DNA of 64,000 nucleotides. It comes from Salinigranum rubrum. Its GTDB lineage: Archaea; Halobacteriota; Halobacteria; Halobacteriales; Haloferacaceae. A model generated the notes under the pieces. It ran no database searches and had not been told where the DNA came from. It saw nothing but the letters and a program-made list of their open reading frames with translations. The stretch lies in NCBI RefSeq assembly GCF_002906575.1, contig NZ_CP026310.1, forward strand, positions 124,001 to 188,000, written 5' to 3'. Position 1 is the stretch's first letter. Every line of letters begins with the position of its first letter. Made by a program: the position numbers and the translations under genes. Below, piece after piece: positions 17,031 through 24,907 of this stretch.

Positions 17031-18371
17031 ATGAAAGAACTCAAATCGGTCGGGACGACGATCAAGCGCCGCGACGGTGAGGGCCACATCAAGGGCCAGA
17101 CGGAGTACGTCGACGACATCCCCTTCCAGAACCTGAAACACCTCCACGCCGTCCGAAGCCCGGTCGCACACGCCGAGATCAAGGGGCTAGACTTCAGCGC
17201 CGCCGAGGAGGTCGACGGGTTCGTCGACTATCTCACGCACGAGGACGTGCCCAACAACCTCTACACGATTCTCCGACTCGTCGGCGTCGGGCCGGACGAG
17301 GAACCGTTGCTGGCCGAAGACCGGGTCCGATACGAGGGCGAACCCATCGCCGCGGTCATCGCGGACTCGAAGGGGGCCGCGATGGAGGCCGCCTCGAAGG
17401 TCGAGGTCGACTTGGAGGAGCTACCGGCCGTCTTCGACGTCGAGGAGGCCCTCGAAGACGACGCACCGATCCTCAAAGACTGGGGAACGAACCACTTCGA
17501 GTTCGAGGGACACCACTGTCGGCGCGTCCGGCGGGGTGACGTCGACGCGGCGTTCGAGGAGGCGGACCACATCGTCGAGGGCAGATACCAGACCAGCCCC
17601 ATCGAACAGGCCCCGACGGAGACGACTTCGGCGACGGCGAAGCCGGAGGCGAACGGTCGCTTCACCGTCCACACGAACACCCAGGCGCTGTTCTTTTCGC
17701 TCGACAACACCGCGATAACGCTCGATATCCCCTTCGAGAAACTCCAGTTCAAGGGCGGGACCGTCGGCGGCGGCTTCGGCGGCAAGGTCGACGTCATCGT
17801 CGAGCAACTCGCGACGCTGGGGGCCAAGAAGACCGGCTACCCCGTACGGTACAAGTTCACTCGCGAGGAGGAAATGAAAGTCTCCTCGCCGCGGGGCGCG
17901 TGGCGGATGTACTTCAAGGACGGCGTGACCGACGACGGCGAGATCATCGCACGCGAGGTCACCAGCTACGCCGACGCCGGTGCGTACAACCGGCACACGC
18001 CGTACGCAGTGACGAAACACGCGGCGAACCTGGCGGGGCCGTACAACATTCCGAACGCCAAGTTCGACTGCTACTGCGTGTACACGAACAAGCAGCCGTC
18101 CAGCGCGATGCGCGGGTTCGGGGTCACACCCTGTTCGTTCGCCATCGAGAACCACATGGACAAGATCGCCGACGAACTCGGTCTCGATCGATGGGAGGTC
18201 CGCTTCAAGAACGCGTACAAGAACGGGGACATCACGCCCCACCGCAAGGAGGTCGAGGACGCGAGTCTCATCGAGTGTATGCAGTCGACCGCGGAGATGA
18301 TCGACGTCGACCTCCCGGAGGAATTCAAGCAAATGAGTTCGCTCGAAAACACGGAGGAGCACAATGTCTAA
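17031..18371 (+). CDS. Molybdenum hydroxylase, N-terminal half of Mo subunit (446 aa)
   Basis: Contains the aldehyde-oxidase a/b hammerhead domain (about residues 20-130) and the first molybdopterin-binding domain. GGGFGGK (about residues 245-251) is the cofactor-binding loop and SSAMRGFG (about 357-364) is the active-site segment of hydroxylases that act on aldehydes or N-heterocycles. It lacks the AYxCSFR loop of true CO dehydrogenase. The chain ends before the second Mo domain, and the gene overlaps the next by 8 nt (ATGTCTAA). The four subunit sizes (about 49, 37, 30 and 18 kDa) parallel the split large subunit of Eubacterium barkeri nicotinate dehydrogenase. Natural splitting is more likely than a frameshift because each half has its own start. 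Confidence 0.9.
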   Translation: MKELKSVGTTIKRRDGEGHIKGQTEYVDDIPFQNLKHLHAVRSPVAHAEIKGLDFSAAEEVDGFVDYLTHEDVPNNLYTILRLVGVGPDEEPLLAEDRVRYEGEPIAAVIADSKGAAMEAASKVEVDLEELPAVFDVEEALEDDAPILKDWGTNHFEFEGHHCRRVRRGDVDAAFEEADHIVEGRYQTSPIEQAPTETTSATAKPEANGRFTVHTNTQALFFSLDNTAITLDIPFEKLQFKGGTVGGGFGGKVDVIVEQLATLGAKKTGYPVRYKFTREEEMKVSSPRGAWRMYFKDGVTDDGEIIAREVTSYADAGAYNRHTPYAVTKHAANLAGPYNIPNAKFDCYCVYTNKQPSSAMRGFGVTPCSFAIENHMDKIADELGLDRWEVRFKNAYKNGDITPHRKEVEDASLIECMQSTAEMIDVDLPEEFKQMSSLENTEEHNV

Positions 18372-19410
18372 GCAACGCGGCCGCGGCATCGCAGCGGTCA
18401 ACTATCCGACCGGGATGAACCTCGGTGGCGACCCGACCCAGGCGCTTATTCACAGCACGACGACCGGTAACTTCGTCATCACCATCTCGAGCACCGATCT
18501 CGGGCAGGGAGCGAAGACCGCCCTGGCGCAGATCGGTGCCGACGCGATGGGAGTTCCGGTCGAGAACGTCATCATCGACACCGGTGACACCGACACTGGT
18601 CCTCACTGTATGGGGACGTTCGCCAGCCGACTCACACACCGGGCCGGGAACGCCATCATCGAAGCCGCCGACGAAGCGCGGGAGGTCATGATGGAGGTGG
18701 CCGCCGAGGAACTCGAGTCGTCCTCCTCGGACCTGGTCACCGACGGCGAGGGGAACATCCACGTGAAGGGCGCCCCGGGTCGCTTTATCACGGTCATGGA
18801 CGTCGCGATGGCCGCCCACTTCCAACAGGGGAAAACCATCTCGGGGCGTGGTATCGGCTTCAAGCCCAAGAGCGACGTCGATCCCGAGACCGGCGAGATG
18901 GACCCGGACTCCTCGGAGGCTCACGCGTGTATGATCGCGGACGTCGAGGTCGACACCGAGACCGGTGAAGTCGACGTCCTCAAAATCGCGTGCACCTACG
19001 AGATCGGGCAGGTGGTCAATCCGGCGCTCGTCGAAGGCCAGATCGTCGGCGGCGCCTGGATGGGTATGGCTCACGCCCTGTACGAGACGACCGAGCCCTA
19101 CTACCCGTATCCGGACAACAAGCCGAGCAACTTCGGTGACTACAGCCTCCCGGGTCCCTCCGAGGTTCCCGACATCGAGCACCACGTCCTCGAAATGGGC
19201 TCGCATACCGGTCCGTTCGGTGCCAAGGGTATCGGCGAGATGTCCGCCACGCCGCCGATCCCGGCCATCGTCAACGCGATCAACGACGCCATCGGCGTCC
19301 GGATCACGAAGGTTCCCGTGACGCCCGAGGACGTCCTCAGGGCGTTGGAGGAGAAAGAGGAGAACGACGGGGGCGACGCGTCCGAAACGGCGGAGACACA
19401 GGAAGCATAA
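18364..19410 (+). CDS. Molybdenum hydroxylase, C-terminal half of Mo subunit (348 aa)
   Basis: Second molybdopterin-binding domain. It opens MSKQRGRGIAAVNYPTGMNL, which is where domain 2 begins in undivided large subunits. It contains ISSTDLGQGAKTALAQI and ends with GPFGAKGIGEMSATPP, where Glu292 is the conserved catalytic base of the xanthine-oxidase family. A variable acidic tail (EEKEENDGGDASETAETQEA) follows. Together with the preceding gene it completes a normal large subunit of about 790 residues. The likely reaction is hydroxylation of a carbon next to a ring nitrogen with water as oxygen donor (family knowledge); the substrate is not known. Confidence 0.9.
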   Translation: MSKQRGRGIAAVNYPTGMNLGGDPTQALIHSTTTGNFVITISSTDLGQGAKTALAQIGADAMGVPVENVIIDTGDTDTGPHCMGTFASRLTHRAGNAIIEAADEAREVMMEVAAEELESSSSDLVTDGEGNIHVKGAPGRFITVMDVAMAAHFQQGKTISGRGIGFKPKSDVDPETGEMDPDSSEAHACMIADVEVDTETGEVDVLKIACTYEIGQVVNPALVEGQIVGGAWMGMAHALYETTEPYYPYPDNKPSNFGDYSLPGPSEVPDIEHHVLEMGSHTGPFGAKGIGEMSATPPIPAIVNAINDAIGVRITKVPVTPEDVLRALEEKEENDGGDASETAETQEA

Positions 19411-19415
19411 GAATC

Positions 19416-19460
19416 ATGTCCGAACGAGATACGAAGGCTCGAATTCGAGGTGGTCGATGA
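19416..19460 (+). CDS. Possible 14-residue frame before the cyclase gene
   Basis: MSERDTKARIRGGR, followed by a stop that overlaps the cyclase ATG (ATGA at 19457). It contains a GAGGTGG Shine-Dalgarno-like run ahead of that start. It fills the gap between the Mo subunit and the cyclase gene and could couple their translation. It may be chance. Confidence 0.3.
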   Translation: MSERDTKARIRGGR

Positions 19461-20131
19461 CGCGAATCGTCGATCTCTCCGTGACTATCGGCGAGGAGAC
19501 GCTCAGTCCTCCCTCGGTCGACAAGCGTCTGGAACTGACGACCCACACGATGGAGGGCAAGAGCCACTGGCAGGGGAGCGAAGTCAGCATGCTGTTGCAC
19601 ACCGGTTCGCACGTCGACTTCGAGTCCCACACCGTGAAAGGAGGTGAGACGGCCGCGGACGTCTCGCTGGACCGCGTCTGTGGCGACGCGTTCGTCGTCG
19701 ACCTCAGTGACGGCGGACCGAACTACGAGATCACTCTCGCGGACGTCAAGGAGCACGCTGCTCACGTCCGCGACGGCGACATCGTGTTGATCCGAACCGA
19801 CTGGTCCGACGCCGAGTGGGGTAACTACCCGACGTACTACATGGACTCGCCGTACTGCGCGCCCGAGGCGGCCCAGTGGCTCGTCGACAACGGCGCGAAG
19901 GCGGTCGGCTTCGACTGCTTCAGCGAGTATCCGGCTCGTCTCCCCGACTTCGAACCGGAGGACTTCCAGATTCACAAGGTGATTCTGGAGAACGACGCCA
20001 TCCTCATGCAGCACCTCACCAATCTCGGTGCGCTCCCCGCGGCGGGCCGGTTCCAGTTCTTCGGCCCGTTCATCAAGATGGCCGCTGCGGAGGGGGCACC
20101 GAGCCGGTTCTTCGCCGTCCTCGAATCCTGA
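19457..20131 (+). CDS. Cyclase-family (kynurenine formamidase/isatin hydrolase-like) hydrolase (224 aa)
   Basis: Metal-dependent hydrolase of the cyclase family, which opens cyclic amides or hydrolyses N-formyl amides. The family motif HxGTHxDxPxH appears as HTGSHVDFESH (His48, His52, Asp54, His58), with the usual Pro replaced by Glu; all metal ligands are kept. A later GDIVLIRTDWS and AVGFDCFS are also typical. It directly follows the molybdenum hydroxylase genes in the same orientation. A plausible scheme is that the hydroxylase makes a lactam from an N-heterocycle and this enzyme opens it (inference). An ATGA overlap with a 14-codon frame precedes it. Confidence 0.85.
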   Translation: MTRIVDLSVTIGEETLSPPSVDKRLELTTHTMEGKSHWQGSEVSMLLHTGSHVDFESHTVKGGETAADVSLDRVCGDAFVVDLSDGGPNYEITLADVKEHAAHVRDGDIVLIRTDWSDAEWGNYPTYYMDSPYCAPEAAQWLVDNGAKAVGFDCFSEYPARLPDFEPEDFQIHKVILENDAILMQHLTNLGALPAAGRFQFFGPFIKMAAAEGAPSRFFAVLES

Positions 20132-20353
20132 CACCCACCACAGACCACGTGATGTTCACCCCACCACGTGATATTCACCGCTGATGCCCTGTTCGGCGCC
20201 GCTTCTGGGCGTCCACGTTTCGTTCCGTTCTTCGGCCGGCGCTCGCGTAACGCGAGCCGTCAGCTTCGCCGCGTTCGGTCGCTTTTACGATATAGTAGAT
20301 CCGTCCTTCCGATATCTTTATGTGTCGTTGTTGATTCATTGAGAACGAGCAAC

Positions 20354-20797
20354 ATGGCTTACCAACCAAGAGTACGTGTCTCTCAAGTGATCCCGAGTTC
20401 GGCGCCCGCCGTCTGGGACGCCGTTCGCGAGTTCGACAGTATCGACGAGTGGCATCCCGTGATCGAAGACTGTACCATTGACGAGGGCAAATCCCCGGTA
20501 CAGATCGGCGCAGTCCGGGACTTCACGGCCGGCGACCGGACCGTCCGGGAACGGCTCGAGGCTCACTCGGACGTCGATCGGTACTACCAGTACTCCATGG
20601 AAGGGGAAGGCGGCGACAAGGTCGACTACCTCAGTGAGCTTCGGATCCAGCCGATCACGGAGACGAACGAGTCGCTGGCGACGTGGACCGCCCACTACGA
20701 TGTCGTCGAGGACGGTGATCCGGAGGGAGAAGCCGAACACCTGACCAAGGTCTTCTCCGGCGGACTCAACACGCTACGCGACCAGTTCTCGGAGTGA
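20354..20797 (+). CDS. SRPBCC (polyketide cyclase/CoxG-like) family protein (147 aa)
   Basis: Helix-grip fold protein of the START/Bet v1 class. The N-terminus VSQVIPSSAPAVWDAVREFD and IDEWHPVIEDC, with IGAVRDFTAG after it, are characteristic, as is the late GEAEHLTKVFSGGLNTLRDQ. CoxG, found in carbon monoxide dehydrogenase clusters, belongs to this superfamily; the location 220 nt after the cyclase gene and near a molybdenum hydroxylase fits, but many SRPBCC proteins simply bind hydrophobic ligands. The start follows a TATA-like TCTTTATG by about 33 nt. The longer frame from 20168 lacks family residues. Confidence 0.8.
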   Translation: MAYQPRVRVSQVIPSSAPAVWDAVREFDSIDEWHPVIEDCTIDEGKSPVQIGAVRDFTAGDRTVRERLEAHSDVDRYYQYSMEGEGGDKVDYLSELRIQPITETNESLATWTAHYDVVEDGDPEGEAEHLTKVFSGGLNTLRDQFSE

Positions 20798-20869
20798 GAC
20801 CCACTACGCTATCGAGCCGCGTCTGACGGCACCGATCCGTGTGAGTAGCTCATACGACGGACTTGCAAG

Positions 20870-21340
20870 CACTCTCCCGTCAGGTCCGACCGTCGGTGGC
20901 GTTCGCTCATCGAGCGCTCGATGCGGTCGTTGAACGTCATAATAGTACGAGAGATGTGCAAGACCGAGGGTGACGAGAACCCGACTTCCGACCTCCGGGT
21001 GATCGACGCGGTCAACCCTCGTTTCGAGCGTGCGAAGCCACTGTACGACGCGGTTTCGGCCCACGTCGTCCAGACAACCGACCTCGTCTACTCGAATGCG
21101 GGCGGTCGGGTCGTCGTCGCTATCGACGAGAGGGTCGGTGTCCGAGAGGTCGTCTCTCTCGGTGAGTCGCTGGAGAAACGCTGTTACTGGACCGATGTCT
21201 CGTCGTTCGAAGCGGTCGACGCCGGGAGTCGCTTCGAGCCGTCTATATTGCAGTGTACGATCACGACTACTCGCCGTCGATTTTACACGCGGTCCCGCCG
21301 ACAGCGACCCGCGTCGGTCGTGCCGTTCGCGGGAATTCGT
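20870..21340 (-). mobile_element. IS6-family transposase remnant, C-terminal two thirds
   Basis: Minus-strand frames give RVAVGGTACKIDGE (normally RVAVDETAVKIDGEWSW, so the first catalytic Asp is lost), then FLQRLTERDDLSDTDPLVDS and YYYDVQRPHRALDERTPP. The middle differs so much from working IS6 transposases (HPEVGSR for HNSWVGSR, and PLVDSDDD for FLVDGYGY) that the open frame left at 20804-21343 cannot be functional. It is one of four or five IS6 relics in the window. Confidence 0.7.
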
Positions 21341-21452
21341 CACTCACGGCGACAACGACAGCTGGAACGTCCGCGAGGGCGTACTGTTCGAGCCGTCTCT
21401 CGATGCGCTTCGTGATCTCCAGCGGAGACAGACGACGTGACACCGGGGGTGA

Positions 21453-21659
21453 ATCGGTTTCGCAGATAGCGAGTCGCGTGAGGCGTTCTACGACCTCCTG
21501 CACGACCTGAACCACGAGGGTATGACCGTCCTCCTTATCGAACACGACATCGGAATCGTCACGACGCACGCCTCGGAGGTGGCCTGTCTCAACCACGAGT
21601 TGTTCTTCCACGGCGACCCCGAGACGTTCGTCGAGACCGACGCGCTGTCGAAATCATAG
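21453..21659 (+). pseudogene. Fragment of zinc/manganese ABC transporter ATPase (ZnuC-like), C-terminus
   Basis: The frame reads SREAFYDLLHDLNHEGMTVL, LIEHDIGIVTTHASEVACLN and then HELFFHGDPETFVETDALSK to a stop. This is the D-loop/switch-histidine region and tail of ZnuC-type metal transporter ATPases (LIEHDIG carries the switch His). Everything before it, including Walker A, is absent. The fragment is squeezed between two minus-strand IS6 relics, which probably deleted the rest of a metal-uptake operon. Confidence 0.75.
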
Positions 21660-22374
21660 TAGTGGACGAGCACTGCAAACCACTGGCGGACGCTCAGCCG
21701 ACTGCCGACCCACGAGTTGTGGAAGCGGCCGACGTGCATCTTCGGTGTTTGAAACCACTTTCAATCAGGTTTCGGTCGGTGTAGTCGACCTGGCCGGACA
21801 GTCCTAATCGAGCAAATGCAGTCCGGTAGCCGAAGGCATCGGCCAGAAACACTGTGTTTGTACAGTCGTGTTTCTCGGTGACTGCATGGAGAAATGCAGT
21901 CGCCGGACCGGTTCCATGTTGCTCGAACACGGCGACGTGCAGAATCAACTTTGTGTCGACGTTCATTGCAACATATGAACAAGACCATTCGCCGTTGATC
22001 TTGACAGCGGTCTCGCGACCGCCTCGGCTGCGCCGTCCTCAGAAATCGAAGATTTCTGATGGGCTGCACGAGAGCTTTGCTCTCGTGAACGACGTCGGGT
22101 CGCAACCACTGTCAGCGATTCGATGTATCCATTGGTGAATCGTTTGAAACGAGCGTTTGACGCCGCGAATTCGAAGAACCGCTTCTGTTTCTCGAAGCGA
22201 AAGTCCCGCCGCGTGGAACCGGACGGCGAACGCCCTGATGGGCGCCGCCGTCCGCTCACGCTCCCAACATTCTTCGTAATCCGCCGCAAAATAGTGACTG
22301 AGCAGGTCTGCGGGCGACATTCCAAATTAACTTACCATCTGCTCGTTCCTCAAACTGGCCTAACTAGACGTGCC
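21657..22374 (-). mobile_element. IS6-family element, frameshifted and 3'-truncated
   Basis: The transposase begins MSPADLLSHYFAADYEECWE at 22320 and runs to HQWIHRIADSGCDPTSFTRA, where a 69-nt double-hairpin block (22026-22094) adds a stop. Other frames then give AVKINGEWSC-like sequence, NVDTKLILHVAVFEQHGTGP, FLADAFGYRTAFARLGLSG, VDYTDRNLIES and HVGRFHNSWVGSRLSVRQWF. It ends abruptly at VHYYD, where the znuC fragment begins, so the right end is missing. The left element end is at 22361-22374 (TAACTAGACGTGCC). Confidence 0.8.
22026..22094 (-). repeat. 69-nt double-hairpin block inside IS6 relic (copy 1)
   Basis: Identical over all 69 bases to 59519-59587. It contains two perfect stem-loops: CGAGAGC-AAA-GCTCTCG and TCAGAAATC-TTC-GATTTCTGA, followed by GGACGGCGCAGCC. 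The surrounding IS6 sequences of the two copies differ at roughly a quarter or more of positions. A decayed version of the second hairpin lies at 3963-3999. Confidence 0.85.
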
Positions 22375-22425
22375 TGCATGTTCCATGTAGAACAGCGAGC
22401 AATAGATCCAGTGCAGAGGGGTTCT

Positions 22426-22971
22426 TCAGTCGTCAGACGACTCCGTGGAGAAGTCACGATGGAACATCTTGTACGAGTTGGTGATCGGAACGACCGAGTA
22501 AGACTCCGCGATGTCGTTATCGTGAAGCAACTCGCGGACGTGTGCGTTAATCTCGCTGAGCGAGGACTCCCAGACACGAAGCATTAGATCGTGTGTCCCC
22601 ATACACTCGGCCACCTCGTACACGAGGCCATCGTCGAGCAACTTCTGGATGAATTGGTCGATTTGCTCTTGGCTCGCGGATACCGCATACGTTATCTGGA
22701 CTTCGGCGTACGTGTAGTCGGCCTGTTTGAACACGAGCAGAGCGAATATCTCGAGGATTCCTTCCTCCTGTAACCGTTTACGACGCCGTCGTGCCGCGGA
22801 TCGAGAGAGTCCGACCCGTTCTGCGAGTTCAGTGTCGGAGAGTCGACCGTTTTCGTTGAGTTCGCGGAAGATGAGGTAATCCTTGTGGTCCATCCGCTCT
22901 TCGAGCAGGTCGACGACACGCGGGTCCTCGATCCACTCACGCGCATCAGGCATACTCATATCTATGGTCAT
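22426..22971 (-). CDS. Lrp/AsnC-family transcriptional regulator (up to 181 aa)
   Basis: The N-terminal helix-turn-helix is at about residues 27-75 (DYLIFRELNENGRLSDTELA, then VGLSRSAARRRRKRLQEEGI), followed by an AsnC_trans_reg ligand-binding domain (YAEVQITYAVSASQEQIDQF, VAECMGTHDLMLRVWESS). Such regulators sense amino acids or related metabolites. Three in-frame ATGs lie close together (22971, 22959 and 22953); I give the longest. It lies 167 nt beyond the last gene of the module B operon, in the same direction, and is the nearest candidate regulator for it. Confidence 0.88.
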   Translation of the reverse strand: MTIDMSMPDAREWIEDPRVVDLLEERMDHKDYLIFRELNENGRLSDTELAERVGLSRSAARRRRKRLQEEGILEIFALLVFKQADYTYAEVQITYAVSASQEQIDQFIQKLLDDGLVYEVAECMGTHDLMLRVWESSLSEINAHVRELLHDNDIAESYSVVPITNSYKMFHRDFSTESSDD

Positions 22972-23138
22972 CCGTACATAGGTCCTGTCGTTGTGTTCGG
23001 CTCGACGGGCGCCTTCCTGATCTCACGGCCACGACGCTGCGTCCGTGTTGTGGATCGATCGTGCTCCACGGGTGTGATCGGCAAGTGAGTGCTCGTGGGT
23101 GAAATGCGGTGCGGTTTCGGCGGGCGTCGGCCGCCATG

Positions 23139-24209
23139 TCACTTGTCCGGCTCTTCGTGGGTGAACGCGTAGACGACCTTCCCACCGGATTCGATCGTCT
23201 GCATCCCACCAGAGGTGGCGAACTGTTGGGCGCCGGCGTACGCCCACAGGTAGCCATCTTCGGGCATTTCGACACGTTCGATGCGTTCGCCGTGAAGGTT
23301 CACGACATCGGCTACAACCTCGCCAGCCTCGATGAACGTTCCCGTCTCCGCCCGGGGATAGAGCAGTCCGCCGTGTTCGTTTCGGAGCATGCCGTACGCC
23401 CGGTTGACGCCACTCCCACCGGTGTACCGACAGGGGACCAGCGAGATATCCTCCTGTGGGCCCTCCTTGGCAGCACCCGGTAGGACGTCGAATTCCCGGA
23501 GTACGTTCATCGTGCCGGTGACACCGACGTCTAGACTCTTTGAGTCGAGGTATCGGCCGTCGATGAATTCGATCATCAGCTCGGGGATTCCTTTCGCGGC
23601 ACCCTTGTTGCTCAGGGTCGGGATACGGTCCGCACCGATCGGACTCGGCCCCGATTCGACGAGGTTGTCTTTTCGGATCGTCGTCACTCCGAAGGCCTTC
23701 GCTGCCCGCTCAAGATCGGCCTCGGTCTCCGCCGTCGGCTCGATGATTTGGAAGTACAGCGAGTCTGGATGGTCGTTACAGTGGAAGTTGAGGACGATGT
23801 CCGCGTCGCTCCACGCCTCGCTCCAGATGGCGTTCGCCATCCGCTCAGTCGTGTTCCCGTGTGGGTTCTCGACACTCACATAGCCCAAGTCGCGGTTATC
23901 TATCCACGTCCGGTAGGTAGCGTGCATAAACGCGAGTGGGTTCGCGACAGGGATGCCCACCACCGCACCGGCGACTAATTCAGGCGACAGTTCGTCGTGC
24001 ATCAGGCGGTGGACCACCTGTGTCCCCTGGAGTTCTTTCCCGTGTTGTGTCGAGAACAGAAGCGCCGTCGGACCGTCTTCAACTCCGTTGAGCACGATGA
24101 CGGGGATGTCGATTCGGTCGCCGGTCGTCAGTTCGACTCCCGGGATGTGGCCTGTGGCCAGCTCGCCGGGGGCCGCGGTCGCGTCACCGACCTGAATAGT
24201 GTCTGTCAT
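23139..24209 (-). CDS. Succinylglutamate desuccinylase/aspartoacylase-family hydrolase (356 aa)
   Basis: Zinc carboxypeptidase-like amide hydrolase (AstE/AspA group). Zinc ligands His56 and Glu59 lie in STQHGKELQG and His143 in LNFHCNDHPD. Glu214 in PELMIEFIDG fits the catalytic acid. Family members remove acyl groups from amino acids. It is the last gene of the 13-gene operon and overlaps the racemase gene by 4 nt. In this context it may split an N-acyl or N-carbamoyl product formed by upstream enzymes (inference). The C-terminal beta-rich domain (TGTFIEAGEVVADVVNLHGE) is complete. Confidence 0.88.
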   Translation of the reverse strand: MTDTIQVGDATAAPGELATGHIPGVELTTGDRIDIPVIVLNGVEDGPTALLFSTQHGKELQGTQVVHRLMHDELSPELVAGAVVGIPVANPLAFMHATYRTWIDNRDLGYVSVENPHGNTTERMANAIWSEAWSDADIVLNFHCNDHPDSLYFQIIEPTAETEADLERAAKAFGVTTIRKDNLVESGPSPIGADRIPTLSNKGAAKGIPELMIEFIDGRYLDSKSLDVGVTGTMNVLREFDVLPGAAKEGPQEDISLVPCRYTGGSGVNRAYGMLRNEHGGLLYPRAETGTFIEAGEVVADVVNLHGERIERVEMPEDGYLWAYAGAQQFATSGGMQTIESGGKVVYAFTHEEPDK

Positions 24210-24907
24210 GGGTGTTCGTGTCGCGTTGACGTTCGGTCAGTCGTCTCTTCACCGGGCCGTACCGCGGCCGCCGCTATCGCCCCCATCGCAACGACCGGGT
24301 CGATGATTGGAACGCCTGCCCGTCGTTGGATGTCCGCCAGCACACCGGATGTTGTGAGTCCAGTGCAACTCGGAGCGACGACGTCACAGCCGGCCTCTAC
24401 GAGGCGCGTGATGGCCTCATCGATCGCCGCTCGGCCCTCTCGAGTCGTCAGGTAGTTCGTCGTCTCTGCGCCCTCGACCGTCTCGGTAGCCTGTAGCTGG
24501 TCACCCAGGATATTCCTGATCACGCTCGGCGTTCCGCCCTCCAGTCCGAGCGTTCCGACATTCCTCCCGCGTGCGAGGGCGCTTCCAGCGACACTCGCAC
24601 CAGCCCCGACGACGGGGATATCTAGCCGTTGGTCGAGCGTTGAGACCCCCGGGTCGAGTGCACAACTGATCGCCAGCGCGTCGACCTGCGCCCCCATATC
24701 GGTACCCAGTTCAAGAACGTACGGCAGCGCGTCGACCTCGGCCTCTGCGCTGGGGATTCCGTCGGGATGGTTGGGGATACACCGCGAGCGCGTCGATGCA
24801 TGCGGGAAGTGCTGCTCGATAATCCGCCCATGTAACGCGACGTCTGCCTGGTCGTCGAGAGTCAGTACCCGGAGTACGCCAAGTTCAATTGTCTCGGCCC
24901 CCGTCAT
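24206..24907 (-). CDS. Asp/Glu/hydantoin racemase-family protein (233 aa)
   Basis: Two-cysteine racemase superfamily. The catalytic pair is likely Cys82 (ALAISCALDPGVS) and Cys181 (VVAPSCTGLTTSG), each at the start of the expected loop. The family includes aspartate, glutamate and hydantoin racemases, maleate isomerase and arylmalonate decarboxylase, so the reaction is open. Gene overlaps of 4 nt on both sides (nitroreductase upstream, aspartoacylase-like downstream) show tight coupling. Hydantoin racemase fits best if the operon acts on 5-substituted hydantoins, but this is inference. Confidence 0.83.
   Translation of the reverse strand: MTGAETIELGVLRVLTLDDQADVALHGRIIEQHFPHASTRSRCIPNHPDGIPSAEAEVDALPYVLELGTDMGAQVDALAISCALDPGVSTLDQRLDIPVVGAGASVAGSALARGRNVGTLGLEGGTPSVIRNILGDQLQATETVEGAETTNYLTTREGRAAIDEAITRLVEAGCDVVAPSCTGLTTSGVLADIQRRAGVPIIDPVVAMGAIAAAAVRPGEETTDRTSTRHEHP

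Noticed and set aside
18364-18371. Frameshift as the cause of the split Mo subunit
   Set aside because: The break lies exactly between domains, each half has its own start, the overlap ATGTCTAA is a normal coupling junction and no residues are missing. The six frameshifts elsewhere interrupt domains.
17031-19410. Form I carbon monoxide dehydrogenase (CoxL)
   Set aside because: The active-site loop is SSAMRGFG, not the AYxCSFR loop of true CO dehydrogenase, and the large subunit is split. A hydroxylase of N-heterocycles or aldehydes fits better.
20804-21343. 179-codon minus-strand frame as a working transposase
   Set aside because: The catalytic Asp position is Gly and core motifs are mutated; it is an open but dead IS6 relic.
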